This document shows, piece by piece, positions 32,153 through 43,990 of a stretch of DNA of 64,000 bases (position 1 is the first letter of the stretch; each line of letters begins with the position of its first letter). Source of the DNA: Hsuehochloa calcarea (lineage: Eukaryota > Streptophyta > Magnoliopsida > Poales > Poaceae). The notes under the pieces were generated by a model. That model did no database searches. It saw nothing but the letters and a program-made list of their open reading frames with translations, and was not told where the DNA came from. The stretch is taken from positions 43,799,662 through 43,863,661 of the forward strand of contig CM070604.1 of the NCBI GenBank assembly GCA_036346395.1, in the 5' to 3' direction. The translations under genes and the position numbers were made by a program.

Positions 32153-34505
32153 TGTAATACCCCAAAATTTATTCGGGCGAATAGAAGCGGATTCGGGAGG
32201 AAGAATGAAATAAAAAAATGAAAATTTTAGTGGTTTCAAGGGGGATTTTGGCAAATCCCCACCAACCTGGGCATCGGGCCGCGACCCAGGAGGCCCAAGG
32301 GGGGAGCCGGCCTAGGGGGTGCCTGCCAAAAGGGGGAGCGCCTCCCCCCAAACCCTAGCCGCCTCCTCCACCCATCCCCTCCAAGCCGCCGCCCCCTCCC
32401 CTCTACCTTCCCCCCTTGCGCACTCCTCCTTCCAGGCCATCTCCTCCCTGGTTCAGCAGCTCCCTGGTGCGACTCCTCTCCCTCGGTGCTTCTTCCTCGC
32501 TGCTGTCGAGGGTGAGAAGCAGGAGGACCGGGAAGACGGGGTTCCTCACGTGACATCTTCAGCGAGCCTCGGCCATGTCTTCAAGGGGTAATGATGATCT
32601 CCCCACTGGTTAAGGACGATTTGATCTTTAGTTTTCACCGATCAGATTTTCGTTGTGCTGTTGTGCGTAGGTTCAGAGATTTACAATCTGTTTGATCATC
32701 ATTTTTTGTGTAGTTAGAGTCTGAATTGAAGGATTTCATCTTCGGCTCGTTCTCAGCTTTCCATAGGCTTAAAGATCACCCAATTCGGAGTTGTCGTCTA
32801 AAAGTTACGTTGATTTCTATACTGCTATCCAGAGAGTCTGACGAATATTAGCAGTCGTATTGTTTATTAATTATGATTTAGTTAAAGGATGATTCAGATA
32901 TTTCACCCAACACGATTGTTGTACGAAATTTCTTAGGCGTTCCAGATTGGTAACAATATCGAATTTTGGATAAACCAATTAAAAGTTATGAATTTTCTTC
33001 CACTGCAGTATTTTCTGTCTGACAGATTATAGTTACAGAGTTTCATCTACTTATTAGACATAGAATATGGTCAAATTAGAAGTCTCTCAAATTAGGTTAT
33101 TGTAGAAGATTTTATTACCTTTCTAGAAAGCTAAATACCATAAAATTTTGCCTTGTGTACTAAAAGTTATGCTAGATTTTGTGCCGCTGTCCAGAAACCT
33201 TGACAAAAATTACATGTTCTGTTAACCAGTTTGTTAAGGATAGAAGATGGACGAATTTGGAAAGCTCACCAACTTGGTTTAGGTGGGTAATTTGATAAGA
33301 TTTCTAGAGGGTCCAAGAACGCCTCATTGGAATCTCTGGTCAAAAAGTTATGAATTTTAGAATATGATTGTCTGTCGAGGGGACAGATCGATATTTAGGA
33401 TTTTGTAGTTGTGTTTGCGCTACAGATTATAGCGAGTTCGTATTTTCTCCTAATATTGTTTTGTCCAGAATTTCTATCTTAGAGTGCTTGTTAAATTAAT
33501 CCAGGTGAGAGTTTGGTTCTGGGGGCAGCGCCCTCTTCGCGTCTTCCACCTTCGCACGGTTGAGGCAAGTGCATGGTAGATAGCGATCAATGATTGATCA
33601 CTGTATTTCCTTATCGTTCATTACCATTATTGTTGTGCTTTTATTTTTATTTAATTGCAATCAATGGAATGGGATGACTATATCTTGTTGACGAACATGA
33701 GAAAATTTTGATATAATGTATATGATGAAATTTTGCATGTTTGCATTCATAAGCATCTTTGCATATGAGCAGGTGATCATGATTGATCACAACTCCACAG
33801 GTGTGGAGGAGGTCCCCGATCCTTGAGGAGGAGCGGGCTTGAGAGTGAATGTTATCGCGAGCATTCACTCACGCTATACCGGTATACGCGAAAAAAAGTG
33901 CATGTGGACATGTAGAGTAGAGTTGCATTGATATGAGATGAATGAGTTTGAAACAAAGAGAAGAGAATAGCATGAGAATATTAATAGACATATATGTGAT
34001 GATAATGAAGTTATTGAATTCTGTTGATTTATCATTGTTCGTTATATATTGATGTATTTGTTGAGTCGTGGACTCACCCTTATTCTTTTGTTGTTTTTAG
34101 GTGATCATTGAGGGCACCACGATTGAGAGTGAATAGTGCACATGGGATAGTTGAACACTTCAGACACATGATTATTTCACCATGAGATCCATTTGATTCA
34201 TTATTGCTGGGCTACTTTTAGGACATGTTAGAAATTGAATAAGCTTAGATGAATATTTTGGACTAGCCTATTTGTTCTAAGGTTTTGGATTTATTAGTTT
34301 GGTGTTGTTTTAGACTGTTTACCTTGCTATGTTTTCCTCGTTTATTTATTCGTGCTTGATCAATCTTTATTCATGTTCTATTGTGACCCGTGGATGTATT
34401 TTATTATTATTTTACTTGCTGAAATTTCATAGTGTGGTGATGCGCATTAGTTTTTAGGGATAGTTTAGTGGTATTCCAGGCTCAGTGTTTGGTTGGGGTG
34501 TTACA
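32153..34505 (+). mobile_element. Solo LTR related to the array LTRs
   Basis: A 2353-bp element starting TGTAATACCCC and ending TTGGGGTGTTACA, flanked by TGGAA (32148-32152 and 34506-34510). From about 33560 its sequence parallels the array LTRs: GGCAAGTGCATGGTAGA, the hairpin block at 33773-33870, GCTATACCGGTATACGC and TTGAGTCGTGGACTCACCC. Its first half differs strongly and has its own GC-rich segment (32270-32590). A perfect TSD around one LTR means the internal part was removed by LTR-LTR recombination. Confidence 0.92.
33773..33870 (+). promoter_or_regulatory. Hairpin block in the solo LTR
   Basis: Stems GTGATCA/TGATCAC, CTCCAC-AGGT-GTGGAG and GAGTGAATG/CATTCACTC match the array LTR block. 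Loops differ (AGGT instead of GGGA) while stems are kept. Confidence 0.55.
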
Positions 34506-34510
34506 TGGAA

Positions 34511-35698
34511 GCCATCATTCCAGAGCTTCATCAGCACCTGGTGGTACTGTTTCTCCGGTTAGCCCCACAGAGGATGGGGTCGAACATGCTTTTCCTGCCA
34601 GTTCGACCATCCCATCGCAGGGTTTATTTACGGACGGAGATGGTTGTAACCCAGAATTCCCCTTCCTGTAGGGGGTTTGCTCCAAGTCGCTAGACGGTGT
34701 CTTTCGACTACTCCTGGAGCGAGGAGGCCTCGAGCGCAGGTGGAGGTCATCAACAGGGGGTCTTCGTCATTCCCTCAGGTGATGATCACTCTTCTAGAAA
34801 CAGGACTGAGAACACTCCCTAACGATCGCACATTGCGACCCCTCATGGCAATGGTAAGGATACCTCCAGTGATGAACATGTTTAACACTCTGATGGGAGT
34901 GCGAGAAATCCTCGAGATAATCGCTCTTTATTGAGGCAAACTCAAGGATCAGATATGGATAATCCTAAGACAACTCGATAGAGAAGAATAGCAGCTCAGA
35001 GAAATCTATCTGAGCGCTTTCAGTATCAGTCAGAGGATGCTCATGAACTCTAACATATCAGCGATCTACTCGAGAACCCAACTCGAGAACTTGCCCGAGC
35101 ACCTGGCTACGACCTCTTAGCGCAAGAGATTGCACGAATGCTTCGAAACGCGATGACCAGACTCGAGCACCCTCGCCGTCATCAGTCCAAAAGTCATAGC
35201 GGTACGACTCCATCAGCTTCCAATCATTTGAACAACTCACCGCACGGAGATAGGCACGACAGCAGGGCATGTCGTTCTCCTAACCAGAGAAAGGTTCTTC
35301 AAACGCCTGAAGATAAACAAGCTCTTAGGAGAGGTGATCATTCACCACTCCGACACAAAGGTCTACAACATACGAGATACGAGGTGTATTACCCTTGTAG
35401 AATCAAGACTTATCATAAGTCAGGTTCACCCACTGCCGGGTATCGTTGTGTACGATCACCTGATGACGACAACCCTTTTTTTGCAAAGGAGGCGTTACGA
35501 AGTAATTACTGGATGTAGGGCATTCTCAGCTGACCTCCGAGCAGTTCGCTGGCCGCCGCGGTTTCGACCAATGAACATGGAGAAATTTGATGGATCTCAG
35601 AATCCTATCGAGTTCCACCAAATCTACAGGATCGCTGTCCGAGCAGCAGCAGGAGGAGAGCGCGTCATGGCGGATTACCTTCCGACTGTGCTCGAAGG
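34511..35698 (+). pseudogene. C-terminal part of a gypsy-type gag
   Basis: After the solo LTR the element continues in several broken frames. The last, at 35334-35726, encodes MNMEKFDGSQNPIEFHQIYR and VMADYLPTVLEG, matching the start of the retrotrans_gag domain of large plant gypsy elements (Tat-like; family inferred). The domain is truncated at about 35698, where an LTR-like repeat begins, so zinc knuckle and pol are missing. Confidence 0.65.
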
Positions 35699-36400
35699 GT
35701 TACGAGCTAGTTGTATATTGGTCTAACATAATAACTAAGTAGTCGAAACCTGGTCATAAGGAGTTACGAGCTGGTCGAGACTAAATATGATCTGGTCGTA
35801 TAGAGATACGAGCTAGTCGTCAGTGACAAGAAGTTGGTCGTAGATCATATTGCATTAAGATTCATTCGATATTATTTGTGTGTTTTCGCGGATCGTTATG
35901 TCCTGCTAAGAACCGCTAACGACTCATGATCGGAAATGGTTTGCGAGTCAGAACTGACTACGCATGAACCTAACAGGTCACACACTTAACGGGTTGGAAC
36001 AAATGTGTTCGGAGAGGATCCGTCATAAGCTCTCTATAAGAAAATGCATGAGGCTGTTGGGAAAGAGACGAGATAGACGTGAGGTGAGTTGCCCTACTGA
36101 AACTCTAGCCACCATCTTCTTGAGAGCCCTACCGTACGAGTTGGTGTTAGCATACCAGCGTTCGGTGTTCCTTCCCTGGACGTGTGGATACCGTATAGGT
36201 ACTACTGTGGTTGTTGTTGCACTTGAAGACGATCCATGACCTTGGCGAGGAACTCGATTGGTTGCTGGAGGAGACGATCGCCACTGAGGACGATCGACTA
36301 CGTTGGACGATCGACTACAACCACTTCATCAACGTGCTCTTCGTTGGATCAGACCGGTCCAACTCTTCTTCCACTCTTGATTTACGCTGATTAACCACCC
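35699..36400 (+). repeat. LTR-like repeat with an inverted relative at the right end of the window
   Basis: It begins with repeated TACGAGCT(A/G)GTCG-type motifs (35699-35860) and continues with AACCTAACAGGTCACACACT, GGTTGGAACAA and GACGATCGACTAC repeats. Nearly the same order occurs inverted at about 63030-63800, the two copies agreeing over long stretches with scattered substitutions and indels. The layout (motif-rich U3, then a transcribed part) resembles an LTR. The left end joins a truncated gag, so this may be that element's 3' LTR after an internal deletion, or an independent insertion. Confidence 0.6.
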
Positions 36401-37258
36401 TTGATCTGCACAATCTGACCAAATTTAATTAGTACGCAGTTTGCACAGGAAAACTTGCAGCAGCTTGCTCTCCGTTATGTTTTCCTCTTATGTTTTGGAC
36501 ACATCTGCATACAGTCATGACCGGCCATGCTTTAGCAGTAGCATCTTTTGAGGCTCTTCACGAACTGAACCAAATGATTCAAGAATAGAGAAGACGCCAA
36601 TTTGTTGCGACAGTGACAGTCTGCCGTATTTCTCGCCAGCTCATCCACCTGGAAGGATGCTAACTCGTCGTACCATTGCCTGGCTGTGCCTAAGGAGTAA
36701 GAAGTGGTGATCGCGGCCTGTGTTTTTCAGCTTTAGGGTTTTTTTTTTAAAAAAAACTCATTCTCGGGATCCCATATCAAATCAAAAAAGAGAGACGATA
36801 GATAGCATAGCAATATGGTACCGGGATTCATGTAAGTAGATCGATAATTTGAACTAAAATCCCGATGTATCTATTACGAGGATGAGTTTCACCTAACAAA
36901 ATAAGCCCTTAGTGGATACCGCACAGTAGAACAAAATGTTCTTTAACTTTCCAGATGCAAAACGAAACAAAATTAGTTAAAGAGTTTGCATGGGATACAT
37001 ATCTCACAACTAAGAAGGTATATATATGAATGCATTCGCCCAGAAGGTATATGAATGATATGATTTAAATTTAAAATACATGTTTAAAAATGTCTACATC
37101 CTGAAAACTCTTACGAAAGTGGTTCTGTAGGTGATCCATGAGGCTAACGTCGTGAGTTGAATTATATAACTTTAGCCTATATATGGAAATGCAACAGCCC
37201 ACTGGAATGGTGAACCCAATAGATAAAGAAAATTAGAAGAGTTTCCGGCAAACTATGT
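36401..37258. other. No gene recognised
   Basis: Mixed-composition sequence without a convincing frame, RNA gene or repeat boundary; a poly-A/T run lies near 36735-36755. Confidence 0.5.
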
Positions 37259-37562
37259 GCCTTTTCGGCCAAGCTCTGGTTCTCAGCTTCTGGATGAAGC
37301 TAGAACGGGGCAGCTGAATACCACTGTCACTGGCACTGGCTCCTCCCATTTCTGGAGCCAAGGACCTTGGAAGCTAGAGCTAATTTTCAACTAGGAAGTA
37401 GAAGCAAGGGGTTGGGTAGCTCACCAGCTCCTAGAGACCAAATGAGAGGAAAATGTCAAAAGCAAGCATTTATAAGCTGAACTCTAAAATCTGGCCAAAG
37501 ACACCTTTCTTTGGAGCCGGTTCCTGAGCTAAAAAATGGAGCTAGAGCTCAGTCAAAAAGGC
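37259..37562. mobile_element. MITE-like element with terminal inverted repeats
   Basis: The ends GCCTTTTCGGCCAAGCTCTG and, inverted, GCCTTTTTGACTGAGCTCTA pair imperfectly over about 25 bp; the 304-bp interior has no coding frame and is rich in AGCT-type inverted words. I find no matching TSD, so the exact ends and superfamily are uncertain. Confidence 0.55.
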
Positions 37563-37651
37563 CAATATTTTGAGCATAAAATCTATCAGCGTCCCATGAA
37601 TCATCCGCTTGTCTCATAGTCTCCACCTGCCAGTCAAGTTGTAGAAAAGAT

Positions 37652-37860
37652 ATACTCTCTCCAATCACAAAAATATGTTATTTTTGACAACGATACATAA
37701 CTTTGGCTACTAATTTTTATTTTAATATGTTTATAAAGCCAATAAAATTATAATATTACGAAAGTATTTCTCGAGACAAATCTACGTATATGATTATCAT
37801 GTATCTAATATAAATATTTAAAAATACATCAATAGCTAAAGTTTTAAAAGTTTAACTACA
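37652..37860. repeat. Degenerate small repeat, possibly a Stowaway-like MITE
   Basis: It begins TATACTCTCTCCAATCACAA, reminiscent of the common grass CTCCCTCC(G/A)ATCACA-type repeats, followed by AT-rich sequence. The right terminus is missing or decayed. Confidence 0.3.
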
Positions 37861-38257
37861 CATGTCCGTAAACGATATTTATTTGTAACCTAAGGGCGTA
37901 ATAAAATCCCCATATGTACACGTAGCAAATTGCTCCAGCCAAATTAAAGATTCCATTCCCCAAATATTGAAGCCATAATTCGTAGAAATAAAAATTCTTG
38001 GAGCCTAACCCACACCCTGAAGTCAGAATCACATCACCGACCCGGAGGGAAAGTACCCAACAGATCACGATGGACGGCCGAGATCCCCCGATTCCCTCGC
38101 GTGCCCCTCTTCTTTAACTACTCCCTCTCCAGAACCTCTCCACTCGCCATTTCCCACTCCCCCTTGTCTCGTCAGTCTCCGAATACTTCCACCCCAAGAA
38201 GACGAGGAGAGGAAGAAGAGGGGACGGCGCCGAGAGACCCTAGGAGGAAGCGAGGAG
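37861..38257 (+). promoter_or_regulatory. Upstream region and 5' UTR of the FLZ gene
   Basis: The segment next to the ATG is pyrimidine-rich (CTACTCCCTCTCCAG near 38118-38132) and then purine-rich (GAGGAGAGGAAGAAGAG near 38203-38219), as in many grass 5' UTRs. I see no clear TATA box. The ATG at 38258 has a GCGAGGAGATGA context. Confidence 0.45.
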
Positions 38258-39535
38258 ATGAAGACGCTGGGGAAGCGGCACAGGAACAGCAGCTCTCTGC
38301 GGCGGATTACGAGCATGTCGGAGTTGCCGGTGGCGGCGGAGGAGCAGGGGCGGCAGCCGACGCGGGTGGTGAGGGGAGGCTCGGCGGCGCCAGCGACGGA
38401 GTTGGGCCCCGTTCAGAGGAGGCACTCGGGGGACTTCCCCGTGACGGAGACAGCGGCGTTCTTGAAGGCCTGCGGGCTCTGCAACCGCCGCCTCGGCCCC
38501 GGCCGCGACACCTTCATATACATGTGCGCAAGTTCTTATCTTTTTTTGGTCTAAAATCTCGCATAAAGTATTGAAAAAAAAACTAATCTTTTTTACTGCT
38601 TTGGGACGTAAAGATAGTTTGTTCGTGTTGTTCTCCGTCAAGATTGCAGTTTTTTAAGCATAAAAAATATTGCCGATTTTTTTTTCATCATTTTGATTCG
38701 TTTGCGCTGGTTTTTCCTGATCTTGGTATAGAGGATTGATTAATCTTGCGAGATGTGATATTTTTGGATGATATGATGGTCTGGCTCATTCTTTCAGGGA
38801 AAGCATATTATGATCTGAGTCTTTAACTAGGTTAATGAACACCAACTTGTTCTGATAGCCTCCTATTTTTGGCCGAATATTCGATCTGTTCGTCGCGCTA
38901 GATTCTCTCCACATCTTTACTGTTACCTTTACGTGTAAATACTTGGATGTATGTGCTACTGTTACTCTGTTTGGACGGGGAGAGGATTGATATATCATAG
39001 AACAAAAACCAAATGCAAGTAGGAAGAGAAAAATAAGAATCACTTGCTCTCTTTGGTTGCATGAGAGGAGATATAATCGTGGCAAATCACAAATGCATTT
39101 GTGTTCCTTTCTCTTCCGCATTGCTCTCCACTTTTGGAGGAAAAAAGAATCCATTTTTGTTATGAGAAAGAAAAAAAAGTCAAAAACAATAAGTTGTTTC
39201 CCTTACCTCCTGTGCAAGTGGCATTCTATAATAACCTATACATCATGGAATGTGAATCGGTCTCCTCCCTCCTATAATACCAATAGATCTGCCTTTCTTG
39301 TACTAGGAAAAATAATGTTGATTAGTTAATGAAATTCATCATATATTGTTTTGTGTCATCACTTCATCAGTGAGCTTTCATTCTCGCATTGTGCAGGGGT
39401 GAAGTGGCCTTCTGCAGCCACGAGTGCAGGCAGAAGCAGATGAACCTGGACGAGCTCAAGGAGAAATGCTATCCGCCGGCAGGCAGCGGCGGCTCGGACC
39501 AGTCCGGCAACAGTGGCACCGTAGCTGCTGCCTAG
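38258..39535 (+). CDS. FLZ (FCS-like zinc finger, DUF581) protein, two exons
   Basis: Exon 1 is 38258-38523 and exon 2 39397-39535, giving 134 residues; the intron has GT/AG ends and splits a Met codon (AT|G). The FLZ domain is at about residues 67-111: FLKACGLCNRRLGPGRDTFI, the short YMGEVAFCSHECR and QKQMNLDELKEK. The four Cys are C72, C75, C95 and C99, two supplied by each exon. The N-terminus is basic and Ser-rich; the C-terminus is a short Gly/Ser/Ala tail. FLZ proteins are plant-specific adaptors that bind SnRK1 kinase subunits and take part in energy and stress signalling. The frame is intact with no stop or frameshift, so it is probably functional. It is the only convincing host gene here. 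Confidence 0.92.
38524..39396 (+). other. Intron of the FLZ gene
   Basis: Begins GTGCGCAAG and ends CATTGTGCAG. It is 873 bp, AT-rich, and interrupts the zinc finger between its Cys pairs, a position typical of FLZ genes. No TE insertion is obvious inside it. Confidence 0.85.
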
Positions 39536-40908
39536 CATCGCCGGAGAAAAGAAAGAAAAATTTTGGCACCCCTTCAGGGAACCAAATTCATTAGTTTCTG
39601 TCAACATATGTGATATATCCTATATGTGATGTATTGTGTATATTGCTGGATCAGCTTATGAGCCAGAAGGGGAGGGAAGAATGTAGATATTGGAATTGGG
39701 CTAGTTAAAGTTTGCAAGTTGCAATGCGTCTGTGGAGGTGTGTTGAGCAGAAGGGAGTATTTTGTGTCCTTGTGCAAATTAGGTCATGGCGATTTGGAAC
39801 TGTTTATGTTGATTAATTTTCCCGAAGGAAGAACTTAAGTTCTCCAAATTATTGTGGGGAAATATGTTCCCTTCTTGAATTTTTTTTATATTTGTTGCAG
39901 TTTTTATTCTGTGGAATCTTGAGATAGATAGTTAGGGTTGACCCTTCTACAAAACCTTTTAAATCACTCCTGTGAGAGTTTAACCTTAAATAACAATTAA
40001 GTGATCACTGATCACACAGTACTCAATTCGTTTCGAATTGGTTACGTGGTATGTTGTGGTATGTGCACGATGACATTGACATGTGGGTCATGTTAGCCCT
40101 TTAATATTGACCTTGACTAGCTAGGCCATATGCCCTGCCAATTTTTATGGCAGTTCTTGTTAGATCAAGATCTGGGCGTGCATGAAGCAACAACATATTA
40201 GATTCTCACAGCCAGCTTAATCTTGCTTTGCATCGTGGGTTTTGTAGTAGCAACTATGGCTTAGTAAATCTGGTGGTACCTGATAAGTGATAAGAGCTCT
40301 GCTGCTAAAGGGATCTTTGCAGTTTTGGTTAACTTCTGACGGACAGCTGATTTAAATTTATCACTTAGGCAGTGTGCTGTCAAGCTACAATTAATGTTCT
40401 GCAAATTTTTAAGATCTGATTCCTATGACAACGACGATGTATATATGTATCCACGAGATCTCATCGCGATCTAGTAATATCAGAACCTCTCCAGGTTCAA
40501 AAGGGCAAAGGAGAAAAGACAAGTGGAGAAACATGATACAAAGCAACTAAATGTTCGTCTTTTTAATATAAAAAAAGAATAATGTCTTTGTCTTGCGAAT
40601 CCTAGAATTGCAGATACTAATCTAGAACCATGTGTGACGTACACATGAATCTTCAAGCACACCCACTGTTCCAGCAAATGTAGGAGATAACGAACGATGC
40701 CAACACGAAGTCTGGGAAGGCATAAAATCCTCCTGCAACTTTACGTGTAGTTAATTTGGAACGCGTGAATTATTCATATTTTTGGTAAGAATTCTCAAGG
40801 TACATAAAAATTCACACGGTGCTATTAAAATCCGGTAAAATAAGGGACGAGCGAATTAGACCTCTAAGAGTTACTAAACAAACAGAATCACGAAGCGCCA
40901 GTGCCCGT
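39536..40908. other. FLZ 3' UTR and intergenic sequence
   Basis: The first few hundred bases should hold the 3' UTR; AT-rich sequence around 39600-39660 and 39830-39910 could carry polyadenylation signals, but no site can be fixed. The remainder to 40908 shows no gene. Confidence 0.5.
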
Positions 40909-41480
40909 TCAGTTCAGTGCCACCGTTTCATTGTACCACTCACCCCTGTCATTCACGGCAGAGCCCAGCAGAAAAAGTATATTTCGGGTTGGCGAATCCG
41001 ATTTGGCGGTAGAAAAGATGGGGGATGCGGGTGCGTCCGTCCAGCGCTTCCGGACGTGACGTGACGTGACGCGCGGCACAATCCGAGCACGGTTCCGTGG
41101 TATCCCGATGCGGCGTGCAGCAAGCAAAACGCGCGGGGCGCCGGCGGGCGTGACTCGCGTTTTTTCGTCGTCTCGTGCGCGCGCGTGCCGGACGCGGCGG
41201 GTTCGGGGGGGTTTCGGCGTGCCGCCTGAGCAGAACTGCAGAAACGCCGTGGCGGCCGGTCGCTTTTGGGAGTTTTTGGGGGCGTCTGTCCGGGTGAGTG
41301 CGCGGCTCGCAGTCGGATCACATGGCTTGTCAGTGGCTGAGCAGGGACGCATATGCGACATGTCGAGCCGTCTCTGCAGTGAACTGACTACTCGGAAGCT
41401 CTCCTTAAATGGGAGAAAAGTTGACTGGCTGCACGTTGTACGTAAATTCGGTGCACCGGTGGTGCCCAGTAGCTACTAGC
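40909..41480. other. GC- and CpG-rich island without a recognisable gene
   Basis: Overlapping open frames exist on both strands but are explained by GC content; none shows a domain. GTGAC is repeated three times in ACGTGACGTGACGTGACGCG near 41055-41073. It could be a promoter or first exon of a gene I cannot recognise, or a gene remnant. Confidence 0.4.
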
Positions 41481-43990
41481 TGGTACCGTTCTGTCTCCCG
41501 TCTGTCTGGTAGCCCTTCCAAAGCGATGTAGTTTTTATGGGATTTATATGAAATTCTAATGTTCTAAACGTAACTGTAGTTCAGACTAATCTGTCATGGT
41601 AGGAATGGACATAGCTTGTCTGACCATTGGACGATGCCACATCCAATTTCCTACGGGGAAGCTAATAGTGTGTGATGCAAATCTAGTTTTGACGCTCGAT
41701 AAACTCTGAAAGTGTATAAACCTCACAAACGAACGTAACATTTGTTGTAATAAATGCAGTTTTAGCAAATATTCAGATTTAATTCTAGCGTATTTAAATG
41801 ACATGAAAGCATAACTCCAGCAGTATTTAAATGACCAAATCAACATATACACAGGTAATTTCTCAAAGTCATCTAAAAAGAATAATATGCTCGACACATA
41901 TATTATGGGAACAAATGAAATCCGCATAAAGCAAAGATTTAAGAGATTGTTTATTGCTCTCAGAAGGCTAGTTTTACAAGATATAATCTTGGGCATAACA
42001 GCACTTATAACAAAAATGTAATCACAAATTGAATATGACAATTATAGAGTAGACCTTGAGCTTAAAACCAAAACTTGCTATTCCAAGCAGATAAGCTCTA
42101 ACAAAACATCCAGTCTAACTAAGAATGGATCAGTTTAAACAATATACCATTCAACGGATATGAATATCATTGATTGAAATAGGATACCATAATTTATTAT
42201 GTACTACAATGACCGAAACCGTATCACAGAAATGAAATACTATAGTGAACAACAAGTATCCCAGGATGGATCAAATACTCATAACATGAAAACAACAAGT
42301 AATCTGACAGCTCAAGATCTATCTATACTCAGTGTCACATTCAATTTCAGTTTTAATATTAGTTCATCATCGAGTGATTCAGCAGAGCCCACAATAACCA
42401 CTTTGCAATATCTCCCGGTGCTAGGCATAGACAAATCACACAAATTGACTATATCCAATAACACAACACATAAGCAAAGTAATATGAACAAATTGAATAC
42501 TTCAATACTCATAAAGCCGATGGTACTCGAAACCACTAAGAAGATTAACGGCAAGGCACGTCAATAGACGCTGTCTCAGAAAACCAAACGTCTCGTTGTG
42601 CTGCGCAATATAGACGAGGTTGACAGAGATACAGTGCCGATCTTCGCACTCTGGGACACACCAAAGAATGAAGCTAAAGTACAGGGATACTACCGCTCAA
42701 GACACACAGAGGAAGCACCGGTCGAATGCCCTCTCAGAGCAAGGTAACACCACAGATCCGAGGAAAGCACACCAGAATCAACCAAGCTCCTTACCCAAAG
42801 CAACCAAGAGTCAACCGGATCCAAAGACAACCAGGTAAGATCCAAAAAATCCCTCACTGCCCAATCTCTAGAAGAGGTATTGCTCAAGGGAAATCGGGAT
42901 GTGCTGGGTTGAAGATGAACCGTGCCTCACTACCGAAAGAGATCAAGATAACCAGGTGGCGCACACTCTGACTCAAGATCGAAATCCAATTGGCAGAACC
43001 GAAAGATCCAAAGAAGAACACACTTGTTTTCTTGCGGTGGATCCAAAAGAAAGAGATAGGAGCCACTTATCAAGAAGGAGCCCGAACCGAAGCCAGTTCG
43101 CCCGCATGCGCCGCCACTCGCGATGGGCAGACGAACTGCCGCTTGCGCTTCTCCTACCTTATCATTCCATTACTCCCAATGACAGGTGGGCCCCACCACT
43201 CTTTTTCTTTCTCCTTTTCTCAAATGATAAATTACCAAAAGGACCCTTCGAGAACAACAACATCCACTCGGGTCAATTATCCTCCCACGTTTCTATCGCA
43301 AACAACATCGTTTCATCTGGTAAGTTAAAGCAGAACATCGTAATGCCATTGATGATGCTTCAATACCACTCGATCGACAGCGCTCGGTATCGGCCTGCCC
43401 TTTTCTAGTAGAGTTTCTGATTCTTTTTTTAGAGTTGATTCTTTGCTGTTAGTTGTCCTCGTCATGCATATATAGATACCAGCGGAACCGCACCAAAATC
43501 TCCAAAAATTTGGTATCGCTCTCACCACACGTCTCTATCTCAAATTTGGGTATCACTCATCCCTGTTCTTCAGAAGATATGTGATTACTTTACACTGACG
43601 AAGAGCACATGAATGGGGCCGCTCACTTGAGAACGACGTCAAATTTACGAAAACAACCGGTGAAGGAGAATATATTTGATTAAATGCAAGTGCTTATGCT
43701 CCAACCAAAAAAATAATATCACCCTGTCCTAAACCAATTATATGAGTTAGTAACCTGTTCAAGAGCTGGTAGGTACGCACCTAAGAGATAGGTAACCACA
43801 TGCAATTTGGAATCTGTGTGATTTTTTTTCTTTTATATATATATATAAACTGAATCCGCCGATTTTTCAAGGGAGCATAGAAGCACTCATCTTCGAGTTG
43901 CATGCTCCTATGAGATCGAGTGGATATATCTTTGATGACATTTTCTCTCTCACTATGCTCCAACTTTGCAGCTAGCTAATGGAGGACATA
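41481..43990. other. No gene recognised; possible unannotated minus-strand transcript
   Basis: AT-rich to about 42600; then 42600-43140 has balanced composition with several weak open frames on both strands, and GC-rich sequence at 43080-43140. I find no domain, and stop-free stretches are short. A simple TA run lies at 43834-43848. Confidence 0.4.

Noticed and set aside
42620..43408. Candidate host gene around 42.6-43.4 kb
   Set aside because: Only short overlapping frames, no domain, no consistent splice model that I can support.
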